Positions 12,492 through 22,205 of a stretch of DNA of 64,000 bases are shown piece by piece. Positions within the stretch are counted from its first letter, which is position 1, and each line of letters opens with the position of its first letter. The notes under the pieces were generated by a model that saw only the letters and a list, made by a program, of their open reading frames with translations, was not told the origin of the DNA and searched no databases. The position numbers and the translations under genes are program-made. The stretch is from the NCBI RefSeq assembly GCF_002564005.1, contig NZ_PDJG01000001.1, forward strand, positions 496,001 through 560,000, given 5' to 3'. The DNA is from Sanguibacter antarcticus. Lineage in GTDB: Bacteria; Actinomycetota; Actinomycetes; Actinomycetales; Cellulomonadaceae.

Positions 12492-13778
12492 TCACCGTGC
12501 GACGGGTACCAGGCCGTCTCGCAGCGCTGTTGCCAGCGAGGGTGAGAGCGGTGCCTGGGGGAAGAGCGTGGCCTGAAACGCATGGTAGATGTCGGGCTTT
12601 CCTGGCCAGACAGCAGCAGACGGTGTGCCGGTCGTGTCGAGCTCGTGGTGCCATGAGCCGTGGACCGGGTCGACAAAGCTGTCGGCGGCGTGTCCCCACC
12701 ACCGGGCGTAGTCGCGCGCGTACGCCTCGTCGCCCGTGGCACGGAAGAGCGCCGCGGCGGCGCCGATCGCCTCGGCGACGACCCAGTGCATGCGGGTCTC
12801 GACCACCGGAGCACCCACCCAGTCCGTCGTGTACACGAACCCGTGGTGTCCGGTCGCGCTCACGCGCCAACCGTCCTCGACCGCTCGGGCGTAGAGGGCA
12901 CGGGCAGCAGGGACGAGCCACTCCGGTGCGTCAGACCCGAGAGCCGCATCGAGGTGGAGGAGGAGCCGTGACCACTCGATGCCGTGCCCGATCGTCGCAC
13001 CGTACGGCTTGAACGGATCGTCGGGTGTGTCGGCGTTGAGCTCGAGGAGGGGGTTCCAGGCCTCGTCGAAGTGCTCGGGGATCCGCCACTCGTGCAGCGG
13101 CGCCCAGTCGCACGCGACGTACCGGGCGACGCCCAGTGCGCGCTGCGTCCATCGTGAGTCGCCGGTGACGTCTCCTGCGGCCAGGAGCGCCTCGACCGCG
13201 TGCATGTTCGCGTTGACGCCGCGGTAGGGGTCGAGGACGGTCCACGACGAGCTCCACTCGTCGACGTGCAGTCCGGAGCGTTCGTCGTAGAACTTCTCGT
13301 CGAGGACAGCGAGGGCATCGGTCAGCAGCGCGTCGGCACCGTCGAGCCCTGCCGCCACGGCGGTGCTCGCCGCGAGAACGACGAAGGCGTGGGCGTACGC
13401 GCTCTTCGAGTCGTCGACCGTGCCGTCGGCGCCGATTGAGGCGAACCACCCGCCGTGAGCGTCGTCGTGCAGGCGACCGCGAAGCGCGTCGAGGGCAGCC
13501 TGAGCGCGGCGCGCAGATCCAGGAACTCCCATGAGGTGGCCGAGCCCGTAGACGTGCACCATCCGGCAGGTGATCCAGGTGAAGACCGGCTGGGTCTCGT
13601 CGACGGTGCCGTCGTCCCCGAGCCAGCCGGAACCACCGGCGCTCGACTCGACGTCCTGCCCGAACGCGAGCAGGCCATGGGCATGGTCGGTGAGCCAGAC
13701 ACGGTGGAGGGCGCTGTCGAGCCAGGTCTGGGGCTGTCCGGATGTCGCGGAGGCTGTGGTGGGGGTGGTCGTGGTCAT
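12492..13778 (-). CDS. AGE-family sugar isomerase/epimerase, mannose isomerase-like
   Basis: 428-residue (alpha/alpha)6-barrel enzyme of the N-acylglucosamine 2-epimerase family. Within the family it resembles the YihS/ManI branch, which converts mannose to fructose: TCRMVHVYGLGH (70-81), GVNANMHAVEALLAAG (187-202), GHGIEWSRLLL (264-274) and GSWHHELD (374-381) carry the histidines (His193, His265, His377) expected in the active site. In this locus it would turn mannose released by the beta-mannosidase into fructose for glycolysis; cellobiose 2-epimerase is a less likely alternative. ATG at 13778 overlaps the stop of the esterase gene by 4 bp (ATGA), and GGAG lies 8 nt before it. Confidence 0.8.
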   Translation of the reverse strand: MTTTTPTTASATSGQPQTWLDSALHRVWLTDHAHGLLAFGQDVESSAGGSGWLGDDGTVDETQPVFTWITCRMVHVYGLGHLMGVPGSARRAQAALDALRGRLHDDAHGGWFASIGADGTVDDSKSAYAHAFVVLAASTAVAAGLDGADALLTDALAVLDEKFYDERSGLHVDEWSSSWTVLDPYRGVNANMHAVEALLAAGDVTGDSRWTQRALGVARYVACDWAPLHEWRIPEHFDEAWNPLLELNADTPDDPFKPYGATIGHGIEWSRLLLHLDAALGSDAPEWLVPAARALYARAVEDGWRVSATGHHGFVYTTDWVGAPVVETRMHWVVAEAIGAAAALFRATGDEAYARDYARWWGHAADSFVDPVHGSWHHELDTTGTPSAAVWPGKPDIYHAFQATLFPQAPLSPSLATALRDGLVPVAR

Positions 13779-14812
13779 AGGACTGCTCCAGTGTTCTCGG
13801 TGACGGACGGTGGGCGGGGGAGCCCTGCACGGCGGCGTAGCCAGGTGATCTGCTTGGCGAGCTGGAAGCCTTGGCCGCCTTCGTGCTGGTTGAAGGGATA
13901 GACCTCCATCGAGAGGTCGAGGGTGTCGACGCTCGTGACGGCGCGCGAACCATAGAGGTTGTGGGCGCTGTACACGGTGGACGGCGGGCAGATCGGGTCC
14001 ATGAGCGCGACCGAGAAGAGCGCAGGTGCGCTCGCGCGACGCGCATGGTTGACGGCGTCGACGTACGAGAGCGTGCGGAACGCCTGGTCGGCGTGCTCGC
14101 GGTGGACGGAGAGGTAGGTGGTGATCTCGGCGTACGGGTCGGTGTCGACGAGCGCGACAGCCCTGCGGTAGTTGCACAGGAAGGGGACGTCGGCCATGAC
14201 GGCCATGAGGTCGGGGACCAGGCCCGCGACGGCGAGCGCGATCCCGCCGCCTTGGCTCACTCCGGCGACTGCGACGCGTGCGCTGTCGACGCGTGCCAGG
14301 TTACGCACGGCGTCGACTGCCCGGACGGCGTCGGTGAACACGCGTCGGTAGTAGTGCTCGGCAGGGTCGAGGATCCCGCGAGTCAGGAATCCGGGCACGG
14401 CTGGACCGCTCCCGACGGGGTCGGGTGTGTCCCCTCCGTGTCCCCACCGGCTGCCTTGGCCGCGAATGTCCATGACGAGGTGGGCGAACCCTGCTGCAGC
14501 CCACACGAGATGGTCGTGGGCGAGGCCGCGGCCACCGCCGTAGCCGGTGTACGTCACGATGCCTGGCAGGTTCGTGCCTCCACGAGGGAGGGTGAGCCAT
14601 GCGTTGATCCGCTGGCCGTCGAAGCCGTTGAAGGAGAGGTCGAAGACCTCGACGAGGTCGAGACCAGGGTCGACCTGCTCGGCCCGGACATCGAGCGGGA
14701 ACGTGCGTGCCCTGGCGAGTGTTGTGGACCAGAAGTCGTCGAAGTCTGCTGGTTCGTCGACCTCCGGCAGGTAGGCGGGCAGTACTGTGGCGTCGAGGTC
14801 GTAGAAGGCCAT
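13775..14812 (-). CDS. CE7 acetyl esterase (acetylxylan esterase / cephalosporin-C deacetylase)
   Basis: Alpha/beta hydrolase that removes acetyl groups from short sugar chains. The 345-residue protein has all three CE7 signatures: RGQGSRWG (117-124), GVSQGGG (184-190) with nucleophile Ser186, and HEGG (310-313) with catalytic His310; Asp272 in ALMDPICPPS completes the triad. There is no signal peptide, so it acts in the cytoplasm on imported acetylated oligosaccharides. ATG 14812 is chosen because GGAG lies 6 nt upstream; in-frame ATGs at 14818 and 14851 are less well placed. Second gene of a ROK-esterase-isomerase set on the minus strand. Confidence 0.85.
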   Translation of the reverse strand: MAFYDLDATVLPAYLPEVDEPADFDDFWSTTLARARTFPLDVRAEQVDPGLDLVEVFDLSFNGFDGQRINAWLTLPRGGTNLPGIVTYTGYGGGRGLAHDHLVWAAAGFAHLVMDIRGQGSRWGHGGDTPDPVGSGPAVPGFLTRGILDPAEHYYRRVFTDAVRAVDAVRNLARVDSARVAVAGVSQGGGIALAVAGLVPDLMAVMADVPFLCNYRRAVALVDTDPYAEITTYLSVHREHADQAFRTLSYVDAVNHARRASAPALFSVALMDPICPPSTVYSAHNLYGSRAVTSVDTLDLSMEVYPFNQHEGGQGFQLAKQITWLRRRAGLPRPPSVTENTGAVL

Positions 14813-14903
14813 GGGCATCTCCAGACGTCCCGGCAGGTTCCGGGTCGGCATGCGGGTCGTGGGCAGGGGGCTGGCGCGACGTGCTTCTCGGGGCGGTGGG
14901 TCT

Positions 14904-16181
14904 CTAGTGCGAGAGCGAGCCGAGCTCGCTCCGGACGCTCCCGGCGTGATCGAGCGTCGTCAGGGGGGCCGTGCGTTGCGGGACGAGCTCGGACTGGAGG
15001 ACCATCGCAGCACCTCCGATCGCGGGCGCGGTGTCGGCAGCATGGGAGAGGCGGACGTCGACGGCATGGCTCGTGCGTGCGAAGAAGGACTGTTCGAGCA
15101 GCTCCCGGACCGCCGGGACGTAGATGTGGCTCGCCGCGGCGAAGCTGGCACCGGTGAGCACGAGGAGACGGACGTCGAGAAGGTTGACGACGGTGTGGGC
15201 GGCGACGGCGAGGTAGCGTGCTGATCTCTCGAGGATCTGGCGGGCTCCGACGACTCCGTTGCGCGAGGAACGCGCGATCGCGGCGAACTGCATGGCGATG
15301 GACGCGCCGTCTGGGAGCCGGTCGAGCCCAGCGGCGCGGGCCACGCGTGGGTCGGCCCACGCCGCGTCGACGACGGCCGCCGGCCCGGCGAGCACCTCGA
15401 CGCAGCCACGCATCCCGCACCAGCAGACGGGTCCGTCGATGTTGAGGCTCGTGTGCCCGATCTCCCCGGCGTTGCCGCTGGCCCCGCGGTAGGCCACGCC
15501 GTCGAGAAGGAATCCGGCGCCGATGCCTGTCCCCATGTACAGGGCCGCGAATGTCGTCTCTCCGCTCGTGCCGCCGGACCAGTACTCGCCGATCGCTGAT
15601 GCGGTGGCGTCGTTGTCGAGCAGCACGGGAAGTCCTGTGAGCCGTTCGAGCTCGGTGTCGAGCGGGAAGTCTTCCCACGAGCGCATGGAGGGCGGGGTCG
15701 GGTTCATGCCGTTGGTCGAGGTGAGCGGCCCGGGGGAGACGAGGCCGAGGCCGAGGACCTTTGAACGGTCGACCCCGATCCCGGTGATGAGCAGATCGAT
15801 CTCTCGTGCCATGCGCTCGAGGACCTGGGCAGGTTCTGTGGTGGCAGGCCCAGGCCGAGTCATGCGTGCGACGGGGGCGCCCGCGAGATTCGTCACTGCG
15901 TAGGTGATCCCGGAGTGGTCGAGGTGGGCGCCTACCGCGTACCGGGCTGACTGGTTGAGCTCGAGGAGGGTGCGGGGCTTCCCGCCGGTCGACTCGGCTC
16001 GACCGATCTCGACGACGAGATCGTCGTCGAGGAGGCGGCGGACCACGGTGGAGACCGTCGCGCCGGTGAGACCGGTGGCCCGGGTGAGCCCGACGCGACT
16101 GATGGTGCCGGTCCTGCGGATCGCGTCGAGCACCACGGAGGTGCTCGCGCCCGGGGGACGCCTCGGTTCCGGGTGGTTCAC
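14904..16181 (-). CDS. ROK-family transcriptional repressor
   Basis: 425 residues: N-terminal winged helix-turn-helix (about 12-70, ISRVGLTRATGLTGATVSTVVRRLL), then the sugar-kinase-like ROK domain with VLLDNDATASAIGEYWSG, MGTGIGAGFLLDG and the zinc-binding CWCGMRGCVE motif. Proteins of this kind bind operators in the absence of a sugar or sugar-phosphate ligand. GTG at 16181 has GGGAG five bases upstream. It is transcribed divergently from the ABC transporter genes, and two copies of a candidate operator lie between them, so it most likely controls both directions. Confidence 0.88.
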   Translation of the reverse strand: MNHPEPRRPPGASTSVVLDAIRRTGTISRVGLTRATGLTGATVSTVVRRLLDDDLVVEIGRAESTGGKPRTLLELNQSARYAVGAHLDHSGITYAVTNLAGAPVARMTRPGPATTEPAQVLERMAREIDLLITGIGVDRSKVLGLGLVSPGPLTSTNGMNPTPPSMRSWEDFPLDTELERLTGLPVLLDNDATASAIGEYWSGGTSGETTFAALYMGTGIGAGFLLDGVAYRGASGNAGEIGHTSLNIDGPVCWCGMRGCVEVLAGPAAVVDAAWADPRVARAAGLDRLPDGASIAMQFAAIARSSRNGVVGARQILERSARYLAVAAHTVVNLLDVRLLVLTGASFAAASHIYVPAVRELLEQSFFARTSHAVDVRLSHAADTAPAIGGAAMVLQSELVPQRTAPLTTLDHAGSVRSELGSLSH

Positions 16182-16270
16182 GGCTGCTCCCTCGTCTCGA
16201 CCGGCTGGGACACCGGACCGGGTCGTCGTGGGCGCCTTGGTCGTGTCTCTCGCGGGGGCGCCCGACCTGC

Positions 16271-16293
16271 TTTATTCGGGTGCTTAACAATGT
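16271..16293 (+). promoter_or_regulatory. Candidate ROK operator, copy 1
   Basis: TGCTTAACAATGT at 16281-16293, preceded by TTTATTC at 16271-16277. It is repeated 96 bp downstream with 18 of 23 positions identical. This copy is nearer the repressor gene and overlaps the region where its own promoter should be (TTGCTA on the minus strand at 16299-16294 could be a -35 element). Confidence 0.55.
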
Positions 16294-16357
16294 AGCAAAC
16301 GCTCGACCTGTGCGGCGTCAGGGGTCGCGCGTGTCTGTAGAGGTCGATCCTCTGGTC

Positions 16358-16389
16358 TTGACTTACTTTCTTCATCTGCTTAAGAATGT
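16358..16389 (+). promoter_or_regulatory. Promoter of the sugar ABC transporter operon, overlapped by ROK operator copy 2
   Basis: TTGACT at 16358-16363, a 17-bp spacer, and TAAGAA at 16381-16386 form a good sigma-A-type promoter. The operator copy 2 (TTTCTTC at 16367-16373, then TGCTTAAGAATGT at 16377-16389) covers the spacer and -10 hexamer, so a bound repressor would block RNA polymerase directly. The start codon of the binding-protein gene is about 80 bp downstream. Confidence 0.65.
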
Positions 16390-16467
16390 CCGTGAGGCCG
16401 GACGGTCTCGGCCTTGCGGGGTCACAGGTTTCGTCGGCACACGGCAGTGCCGACGCAGAGAGGATCA

Positions 16468-17784
16468 ATGATGTTCCCTCACTCACGACGCACCAGAGCG
16501 GCTGCCCTCACAGCCCTCGCCTCAGTCATCGGTCTGACGGCCGCATGCTCGTCCAGCAGCGGCGAGTCGAACGACGACGGTGTCATGGCCGGCGAGATCA
16601 CCGTTCTGACCTGGCGCACGGACCTCCTCGAAGACGGCACGCTCGACGGCTACAAGGCTGCGTTCGAGAAGAAGTACCCGGACGTCACCGTCGAGTTCGA
16701 AGGCATCACGGACTACGAGGGCGAGGTCCGCACGCGCATGAACACCGACGACTACGGCGATGTCCTCGGGATCCCGGGCACCATCACGCCCGAGCAGCTT
16801 CCCGACTTCTTCGAGCCGCTCGGCACCACGGAGGAGCTCGCGCAGACGTACCGCTTCATCAACGACAAGTCGTTCGACGGCAACGGCTACGGCATCGCCG
16901 TCGTCGGCAACGCCCAAGGCCTCGTCTACAACAAGGCCGTGTGGGAAGCAGCGGGCATCACCGAGCTGCCCACCACGCCCGAGGAGTTCATCGCTGACCT
17001 CGCGGCCATCGCCGACTCCACGGACGCGGTCCCGCTGTACACCAACTATGCCGCCAGCTGGCCGGTCACCCAGTGGGACGGCCACCGAGGATCGATCACG
17101 TGCGACGAAGAGTTCAACCGAGAGCTTCCTCAGGACGACGCCCCCTGGAGCGAGGGCAAAGATCTCTACGTCATCGACTCGGTCCTCTGGGACGCAGCCG
17201 AGGGCGGATTCATCGAGGACGATCCCACGACGACCGACTGGGAAGCGTCCAAGGGCATGCTCGGCACGGGTGAGATAGCAACGATGGCACTTGGATCCTG
17301 GGCGATCGGCCAGATGCAGGAGGCTGCAGAAGATCCTGCTGACATCGGCTACATGCCGTTCCCGAACCAGGTCGGCGGCACCTTCTGCTCGAGCATCGGT
17401 GGCGACTACAACCAGGCGATCAACATCCACTCGGATCACAAGGAGGAGGCCCGCGCCTGGATCGACTGGTTCAACTCCGAGTCGGGCTATGCGGAGTCGC
17501 AGGGCGGGCTGTCACCGCTCCTCGAGGGGGACATGCCCACCACCCTCGCTGACTTCGCCGCGCTCGGCGACGATCTCGTGTACCTCGAACAGCTCCCCGC
17601 CGAGCCCGGCAAGGAGACGCTGGTGACAGACATCGACAACACTGCGGAGATCGGTCTGCAGAAGGAGATCTACCGCAAGGCGCTCATCGATGCGGCTCGG
17701 GGGCAGACAGACGAGACGAAGGACGAGTTCTTCGCCGACCTCAACACCCGTTGGGCCGAGGCCCGTGCGAGCGTCGTGAGCTGA
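16468..17784 (+). CDS. ABC transporter sugar-binding lipoprotein (CUT1)
   Basis: Extracytoplasmic solute-binding protein that delivers an oligosaccharide to the two permeases that follow. 438 residues; residues 1-26 are a lipoprotein signal peptide with lipobox LTAAC and lipidated Cys27, then a Ser-rich linker and a type-1 extracellular solute-binding domain (ITVLTWRTDLLEDGTLDGYKAAFEKKYPDV...). Late in the protein RAWIDWFNSESGYAESQGGLSP is typical of family 1 binding proteins. A second in-frame ATG at 16471 is slightly better spaced from GAGAGG. The substrate is inferred from context to be a beta-manno- or glucomanno-oligosaccharide. Confidence 0.88.
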   Translation: MMFPHSRRTRAAALTALASVIGLTAACSSSSGESNDDGVMAGEITVLTWRTDLLEDGTLDGYKAAFEKKYPDVTVEFEGITDYEGEVRTRMNTDDYGDVLGIPGTITPEQLPDFFEPLGTTEELAQTYRFINDKSFDGNGYGIAVVGNAQGLVYNKAVWEAAGITELPTTPEEFIADLAAIADSTDAVPLYTNYAASWPVTQWDGHRGSITCDEEFNRELPQDDAPWSEGKDLYVIDSVLWDAAEGGFIEDDPTTTDWEASKGMLGTGEIATMALGSWAIGQMQEAAEDPADIGYMPFPNQVGGTFCSSIGGDYNQAINIHSDHKEEARAWIDWFNSESGYAESQGGLSPLLEGDMPTTLADFAALGDDLVYLEQLPAEPGKETLVTDIDNTAEIGLQKEIYRKALIDAARGQTDETKDEFFADLNTRWAEARASVVS

Positions 17785-17787
17785 CCG

Positions 17788-18723
17788 GTGCAACCGGAAG
17801 CGGACCTGCGACGACTGCCGATGCGCACACCCGTGATCTCGAGGCGTCCCAGGACAGGCTGGGGGTGGCGCGGGACCCCCTACATGTTCCTCGCCGTCCC
17901 CGTCTTCCTGCTCGTCGTGTTCACCTACGTCCCGGTGGCGAACATGTTCTGGTACTCCCTCACGGACTGGGACGGTCTGGACAAGACGAAGAGCTTCGTC
18001 GGGCTCGACAACTACGTGTCGGTGTTCACCCGGCCTGAGCTCTTCCGGGTCTTCTACGTCAGCCTCTACTACTTCGCTGCGTCGTTCGTCCAGATGGCGC
18101 TCGCCCTCTATTTTGCGACGCTCCTCAGCTTCAGCACGAGGTTTCGCAACGTCTTCAAGGGGATCCTCTTCTTCCCCTATCTCGTCAACGGCGTCGCCAT
18201 CGGCTTCATCTTCTTGTACTTCTTCCGGCCAGACGGCACGCTCGACGCACTTTTGGATGTCGTCGGCCTCGGCGAGCTCAGCAGACCGTGGCTCGGCGAT
18301 CGGGACGTCGTGAACATCTCTCTCGCGAGCACGTCGGTCTGGCGATACATGGGCCTGAACTTTGTGCTCTTCCTCGGAGCGATCCAGTCCATCCCGGGCC
18401 AGCTCTACGAGGCCGCGGAGCTCGACGGCGCAAACAGGTGGCAGCAGTTCCGCTTCATCATCGCGCCGGGCATCCGACCGATCATCGGCCTGTCGTTCAT
18501 CCTCGCGATCTCTGGAAGCCTCGCCGTCTTCGAGATCCCGTTCATCATGACCGGCGGCTCGAACGGCTCCGAGACCTTCGTCATCCAGACGGTGAGCTCC
18601 GCGTTCAAGTTCTCGAAGGTCGGTCTCGCTTCTGCGATGGCCGTCGTCCTCTTGGCGATCGTGCTGGTCATCACATGGATCCAACGCACGATCCTCCCCG
18701 AAGAGAAGGTGAACCTCACGTGA
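17788..18723 (+). CDS. Sugar ABC transporter permease (MalF/UgpA-like)
   Basis: First membrane subunit of the importer. The 311-residue protein has a basic N terminus, six predicted membrane helices and the cytoplasmic EAA loop (LYEAAELDGANRWQQFRFI) that docks the ATPase. GTG start at 17788 is three bases after the previous stop. Paired with the following permease. Confidence 0.9.
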   Translation: MQPEADLRRLPMRTPVISRRPRTGWGWRGTPYMFLAVPVFLLVVFTYVPVANMFWYSLTDWDGLDKTKSFVGLDNYVSVFTRPELFRVFYVSLYYFAASFVQMALALYFATLLSFSTRFRNVFKGILFFPYLVNGVAIGFIFLYFFRPDGTLDALLDVVGLGELSRPWLGDRDVVNISLASTSVWRYMGLNFVLFLGAIQSIPGQLYEAAELDGANRWQQFRFIIAPGIRPIIGLSFILAISGSLAVFEIPFIMTGGSNGSETFVIQTVSSAFKFSKVGLASAMAVVLLAIVLVITWIQRTILPEEKVNLT

Positions 18724-19541
18724 CCGCGTTCTCTGCGAGAGTCGGCAAGTACGTATCCCTGGTGCTGGCCTCGGCGCTCACGCTCCTCCCGATCGTCGTC
18801 ATCGTCATGGCGTCGTTCAAGACGAACGAGGAGCTCCAGGACAGCGGTCCGTTCGACCTGCCGAGCGGGCTGAGCCTCGCCAACTATGTGACGGCATTCA
18901 CCAAGGGACGGATGCTGGAGGCGTTCGCCAACACGACCTTCATCCTGCTCGTCTCCGTCACCGGGACGATCATCATCGGGACGATGGCCGCCTACGCCAT
19001 CGATCGCTTCGAGTTCCGGTTGAAGAAGACGGTCGTCGTCGCGTTCCTCCTGGCGACCCTCGTCCCAGCCGTCACCACGCAGGTGGCGACCTTCCAGGTG
19101 GTGAACAGTCTCGGGCTGTTCAACACGCGTGGCGCGGTCATCGTGCTCTTCCTCGGGACAGACATCGTCTCGATCTACATCTTCATCCAGTTCATGCGGA
19201 GCATCCCCAAAGAGCTCGACGAGGCTGCGGTGCTCGACGGCGCAAACCACGTGATGATCTACCGCGCGATCATCCTGCCGCTGCTCAAGCCGGCGATCGC
19301 GACAGTGATCATCATCAAGGGCATCGCGGTCTACAACGAGTTCTACATCCCCTTCCTCTACATGCCGGCCCGGGACCTCGGCGTCATCTCCACGTCGCTC
19401 TTCCGCTTCAAGGGACCGTTCGGGGCACAGTGGGAGATCATCGCGGCAGGAGTCATCATCGTCATGATCCCGACGCTCGTGGTGTTCCTCGCACTCCAGC
19501 GCTTCATCTACAACGGCTTCACGTCAGGCGCGACGAAGTAG
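18720..19541 (+). CDS. Sugar ABC transporter permease (MalG/UgpE-like)
   Basis: Second membrane subunit. 273 residues, six predicted membrane helices and the EAA loop LDEAAVLDGANHVMIYRAII. The GTG start at 18720 overlaps the preceding stop by 4 bp (GTGA), so the two permeases are made together. No ATPase gene follows or lies anywhere in this locus; actinobacterial CUT1 importers commonly share one MsiK-type ATPase encoded elsewhere. Confidence 0.9.
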   Translation: MTAFSARVGKYVSLVLASALTLLPIVVIVMASFKTNEELQDSGPFDLPSGLSLANYVTAFTKGRMLEAFANTTFILLVSVTGTIIIGTMAAYAIDRFEFRLKKTVVVAFLLATLVPAVTTQVATFQVVNSLGLFNTRGAVIVLFLGTDIVSIYIFIQFMRSIPKELDEAAVLDGANHVMIYRAIILPLLKPAIATVIIIKGIAVYNEFYIPFLYMPARDLGVISTSLFRFKGPFGAQWEIIAAGVIIVMIPTLVVFLALQRFIYNGFTSGATK

Positions 19542-19604
19542 ACGATCGGAAAGACATACCTGACTCGACCACAGCACGACGACGCGACCCAGGAGCGACG
19601 AACG

Positions 19605-22154
19605 ATGATCAGCGAGACCCTGCACGACGGCTGGACCCTCCGCGCCACCCACGGCCCTGTACCCGCCGAGATCAGCGGGCGCGTCGTCCCGGCCGAGGTC
19701 CCCGGAACCGCTCACACAGCCCTCATGGCCGTCGGGCTCGTCCCTGACCCCTACCTGGACCTCAACGAGAGACACCTTGCGTGGATGCACCGGACCGCGT
19801 GGCGCTACGAGCTCACGTTCCGGTCGCACCCCGCAACCGTGCACGAGCAGGTCGACCTCGCGTTCGACGGCATCGACACCGTCGCCCGGGTGCGCCTCAA
19901 CGGGACAGAGATCGGCCGTACCGCCAACCAGCACCGGTCCTACCGGTTCGACGTGACCGCGCTCGTCCGCGAGGGAGAGAACCACCTCGTCGTCGACCTG
20001 CGTCCCGCGATCGAGTACGCGCACGAGCAGGCCGCTGCCCTCGGTCTGCGCCCGCGCGCCTACGACCACCCGTTCAACATGGTCCGCAAGATGGCGTGCA
20101 GCTTCGGGTGGGACTGGGGCCCCGACCTCCAGACCGCCGGGCTGTGGAAGCCCGTGCGGCTCGAACGCTGGGTCTCGGCGCGGCTCGCCCAGGTCCGCCC
20201 GCTCGTCACGGTCGACGAGCACGGGACAGGTCACATCCACGTCCATGTCGACATCGAGCACACCGCGGAACCCGGTCTCGAGCACCACGGCGAGACCGTC
20301 GTGACCGCCGCGCTCGCGGAGGGGCACGGTCTCGGCGACCACGTCGCGACGGTCGAGCTGGCGCCGGGCGCACGCTCGGCGGTCGTCCACCTCGACGTTC
20401 CTGGGGTGCCGTTGTGGTGGCCCGCCGGGTATGGCGAACATCCCCTGTTCACTCTGGAGGTCGTCCTCGGCACCACCGACGGCGGACGGCTCGACACCTA
20501 CACCCGACGCGTCGGTTTCCGGACGGTCGAGATCGACACCGCGCCGGACGAGATCGGCACGCCGTTCACCCTCGTGGTCAACGGAGAGCGGCTCTTCGTC
20601 AAGGGCGCGAACTGGATCCCCGACGACCACCTGCTCACGCGGATCACGCGCGAGCGTCTGGCACGGCGCGTGGACCAGGCGCTCGATGCGAACATGAACC
20701 TCCTGCGGGTCTGGGGCGGCGGCATCTACGAGAGCGAGGACTTCTACGACGTCTGCGACGAGCGTGGCGTCATGGTCTGGCAGGACTTCCTCCTCGCGTG
20801 CGCGGCCTACCCCGAGGAAGAACCTCTCTGGAGCGAGCTCGAGGCGGAGGCTCGGGAGAACGTCGCGAGGCTGACGCCGCACGCGTCGCTCGTGGTGTGG
20901 AACGGCGGGAACGAGAACCTCTGGGGCTTCGTGGACTGGGACTGGCAAGACGACCTTGCTGGCCGTACGTGGGGTCACCGGTACTACACCGAGCTGTTCC
21001 CCGCGATCCTTGCAGAGCTGGACCCGACCCGGCCGTACTGCGACGGCAGCCCGTACAGTCCGGGCTTCTCCGACGACGTGGCGCAGGGGACGCCTGCGGT
21101 CCATCCGAACGACGCGAACCACGGGACGCGCCACGAGTGGGAGGTCTGGAACCGCCAGGACTACTCGGCCTACCTCGACGTCGTCCCGCGCTTCTGCTCG
21201 GAGTTCGGTTTTCAGGGCCCACCCACGTGGACGACGCTCACGCGCTCGATCCCCGCGTCGGCCCTCCACAAGGACTCGCCCGAGTTCTTGCTGCACCAGA
21301 AGGCCGAGGACGGCAACGCCAAGCTCGACCGCGGGCTCGCACCGCACCTGGGCGTGCCCGAGAGGTTCGAGGACTGGCACTGGGCGACGCAGCTCAACCA
21401 GGCTCACGCGGTGCAGCTGGCCATCGAGCACTTCCGGTCGTGGTGGCCGCGGACGGCTGGTGCGATCGTCTGGCAGCTCAACGACTGCTGGCCGGTCACC
21501 TCGTGGGCGGCGATCGACGGCGACGAGCGGCCGAAGCCGCTCTTCTATGCACTCCGCCACGCGTATGCCGACAGGCTCCTCACGGTGCAGCAGCGTGACG
21601 GGGCGGCGACCCTCGTCGTCGTCAACGACTCGGCCGAGCCGTGGGTGGGGACCGTCCTCGTGCGTCGTGCTGGCCTCGACGGTGCGGAGCTCGCCCGCGT
21701 CGAGCGCGCGGTCGACGTGGCACCGCGCAGCACGTGGTCCCTCACGATGCCCACCTCGGTGACAACAGCTGTGGAACCGTCGCACGAGGTGGTCGTCGCA
21801 GAGCTCGACGGAGTGCGGACGGTCCACGCTCTCGTCGAGCCGAAGGACCGTGCTCTCGACCCTGGTGCGCTCGGCGTCGTGGTCCGTGCGACCGACACCG
21901 GCGTGGAGATCGTCGTCTGCGCGTCGAGCCTCGCGGTCGACGTCGCTGTCATGGCGGACCGGATCAGTCCCGAGGCCGTGGTCGACGACATGCTGGTCAC
22001 GCTGCTCGCCGGGGAGTCGCGGACGTTCTCGGTGACCACAGCCGAGCCGGTCGACGCGGCGCGTGTCGCGGAGCTCTCTGCGCCTGGTGCGCTCGATCTC
22101 GTCCTGCGGTCCGCCAACGCTCTCGTCCAGCACCCGACGGACGGGAGGCGGTAG
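19605..22154 (+). CDS. GH2 beta-mannosidase
   Basis: Cleaves beta-1,4-linked mannose from the non-reducing end of manno-oligosaccharides in the cytoplasm (no signal peptide). The 849-residue protein has the sugar-binding beta-sandwich (1-180), immunoglobulin-like domain (about 190-300) and TIM barrel (about 300-610). The acid/base is Glu437 in WNGGNENLWG and the nucleophile Glu533 in CSEFGFQGPP; SFGWDWGPDLQTAGLW is typical of beta-mannosidases among GH2 enzymes. ATG 19605 with AGGAG about 9 nt upstream, 63 bp after the second permease. Confidence 0.92.
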   Translation: MISETLHDGWTLRATHGPVPAEISGRVVPAEVPGTAHTALMAVGLVPDPYLDLNERHLAWMHRTAWRYELTFRSHPATVHEQVDLAFDGIDTVARVRLNGTEIGRTANQHRSYRFDVTALVREGENHLVVDLRPAIEYAHEQAAALGLRPRAYDHPFNMVRKMACSFGWDWGPDLQTAGLWKPVRLERWVSARLAQVRPLVTVDEHGTGHIHVHVDIEHTAEPGLEHHGETVVTAALAEGHGLGDHVATVELAPGARSAVVHLDVPGVPLWWPAGYGEHPLFTLEVVLGTTDGGRLDTYTRRVGFRTVEIDTAPDEIGTPFTLVVNGERLFVKGANWIPDDHLLTRITRERLARRVDQALDANMNLLRVWGGGIYESEDFYDVCDERGVMVWQDFLLACAAYPEEEPLWSELEAEARENVARLTPHASLVVWNGGNENLWGFVDWDWQDDLAGRTWGHRYYTELFPAILAELDPTRPYCDGSPYSPGFSDDVAQGTPAVHPNDANHGTRHEWEVWNRQDYSAYLDVVPRFCSEFGFQGPPTWTTLTRSIPASALHKDSPEFLLHQKAEDGNAKLDRGLAPHLGVPERFEDWHWATQLNQAHAVQLAIEHFRSWWPRTAGAIVWQLNDCWPVTSWAAIDGDERPKPLFYALRHAYADRLLTVQQRDGAATLVVVNDSAEPWVGTVLVRRAGLDGAELARVERAVDVAPRSTWSLTMPTSVTTAVEPSHEVVVAELDGVRTVHALVEPKDRALDPGALGVVVRATDTGVEIVVCASSLAVDVAVMADRISPEAVVDDMLVTLLAGESRTFSVTTAEPVDAARVAELSAPGALDLVLRSANALVQHPTDGRR

Positions 22155-22205
22155 TCTCGCGGAGGCTGTCCGGCGCCGCCAGGGCGCCCGCGAACGAGGA
22201 GTGAG

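Noticed and set aside
13775..14851. Longer starts for the CE7 esterase (ATG 14851 or 14818)
   Set aside because: Neither is properly spaced from a ribosome-binding site, while ATG 14812 has GGAG six bases upstream and begins at the family's normal N terminus.
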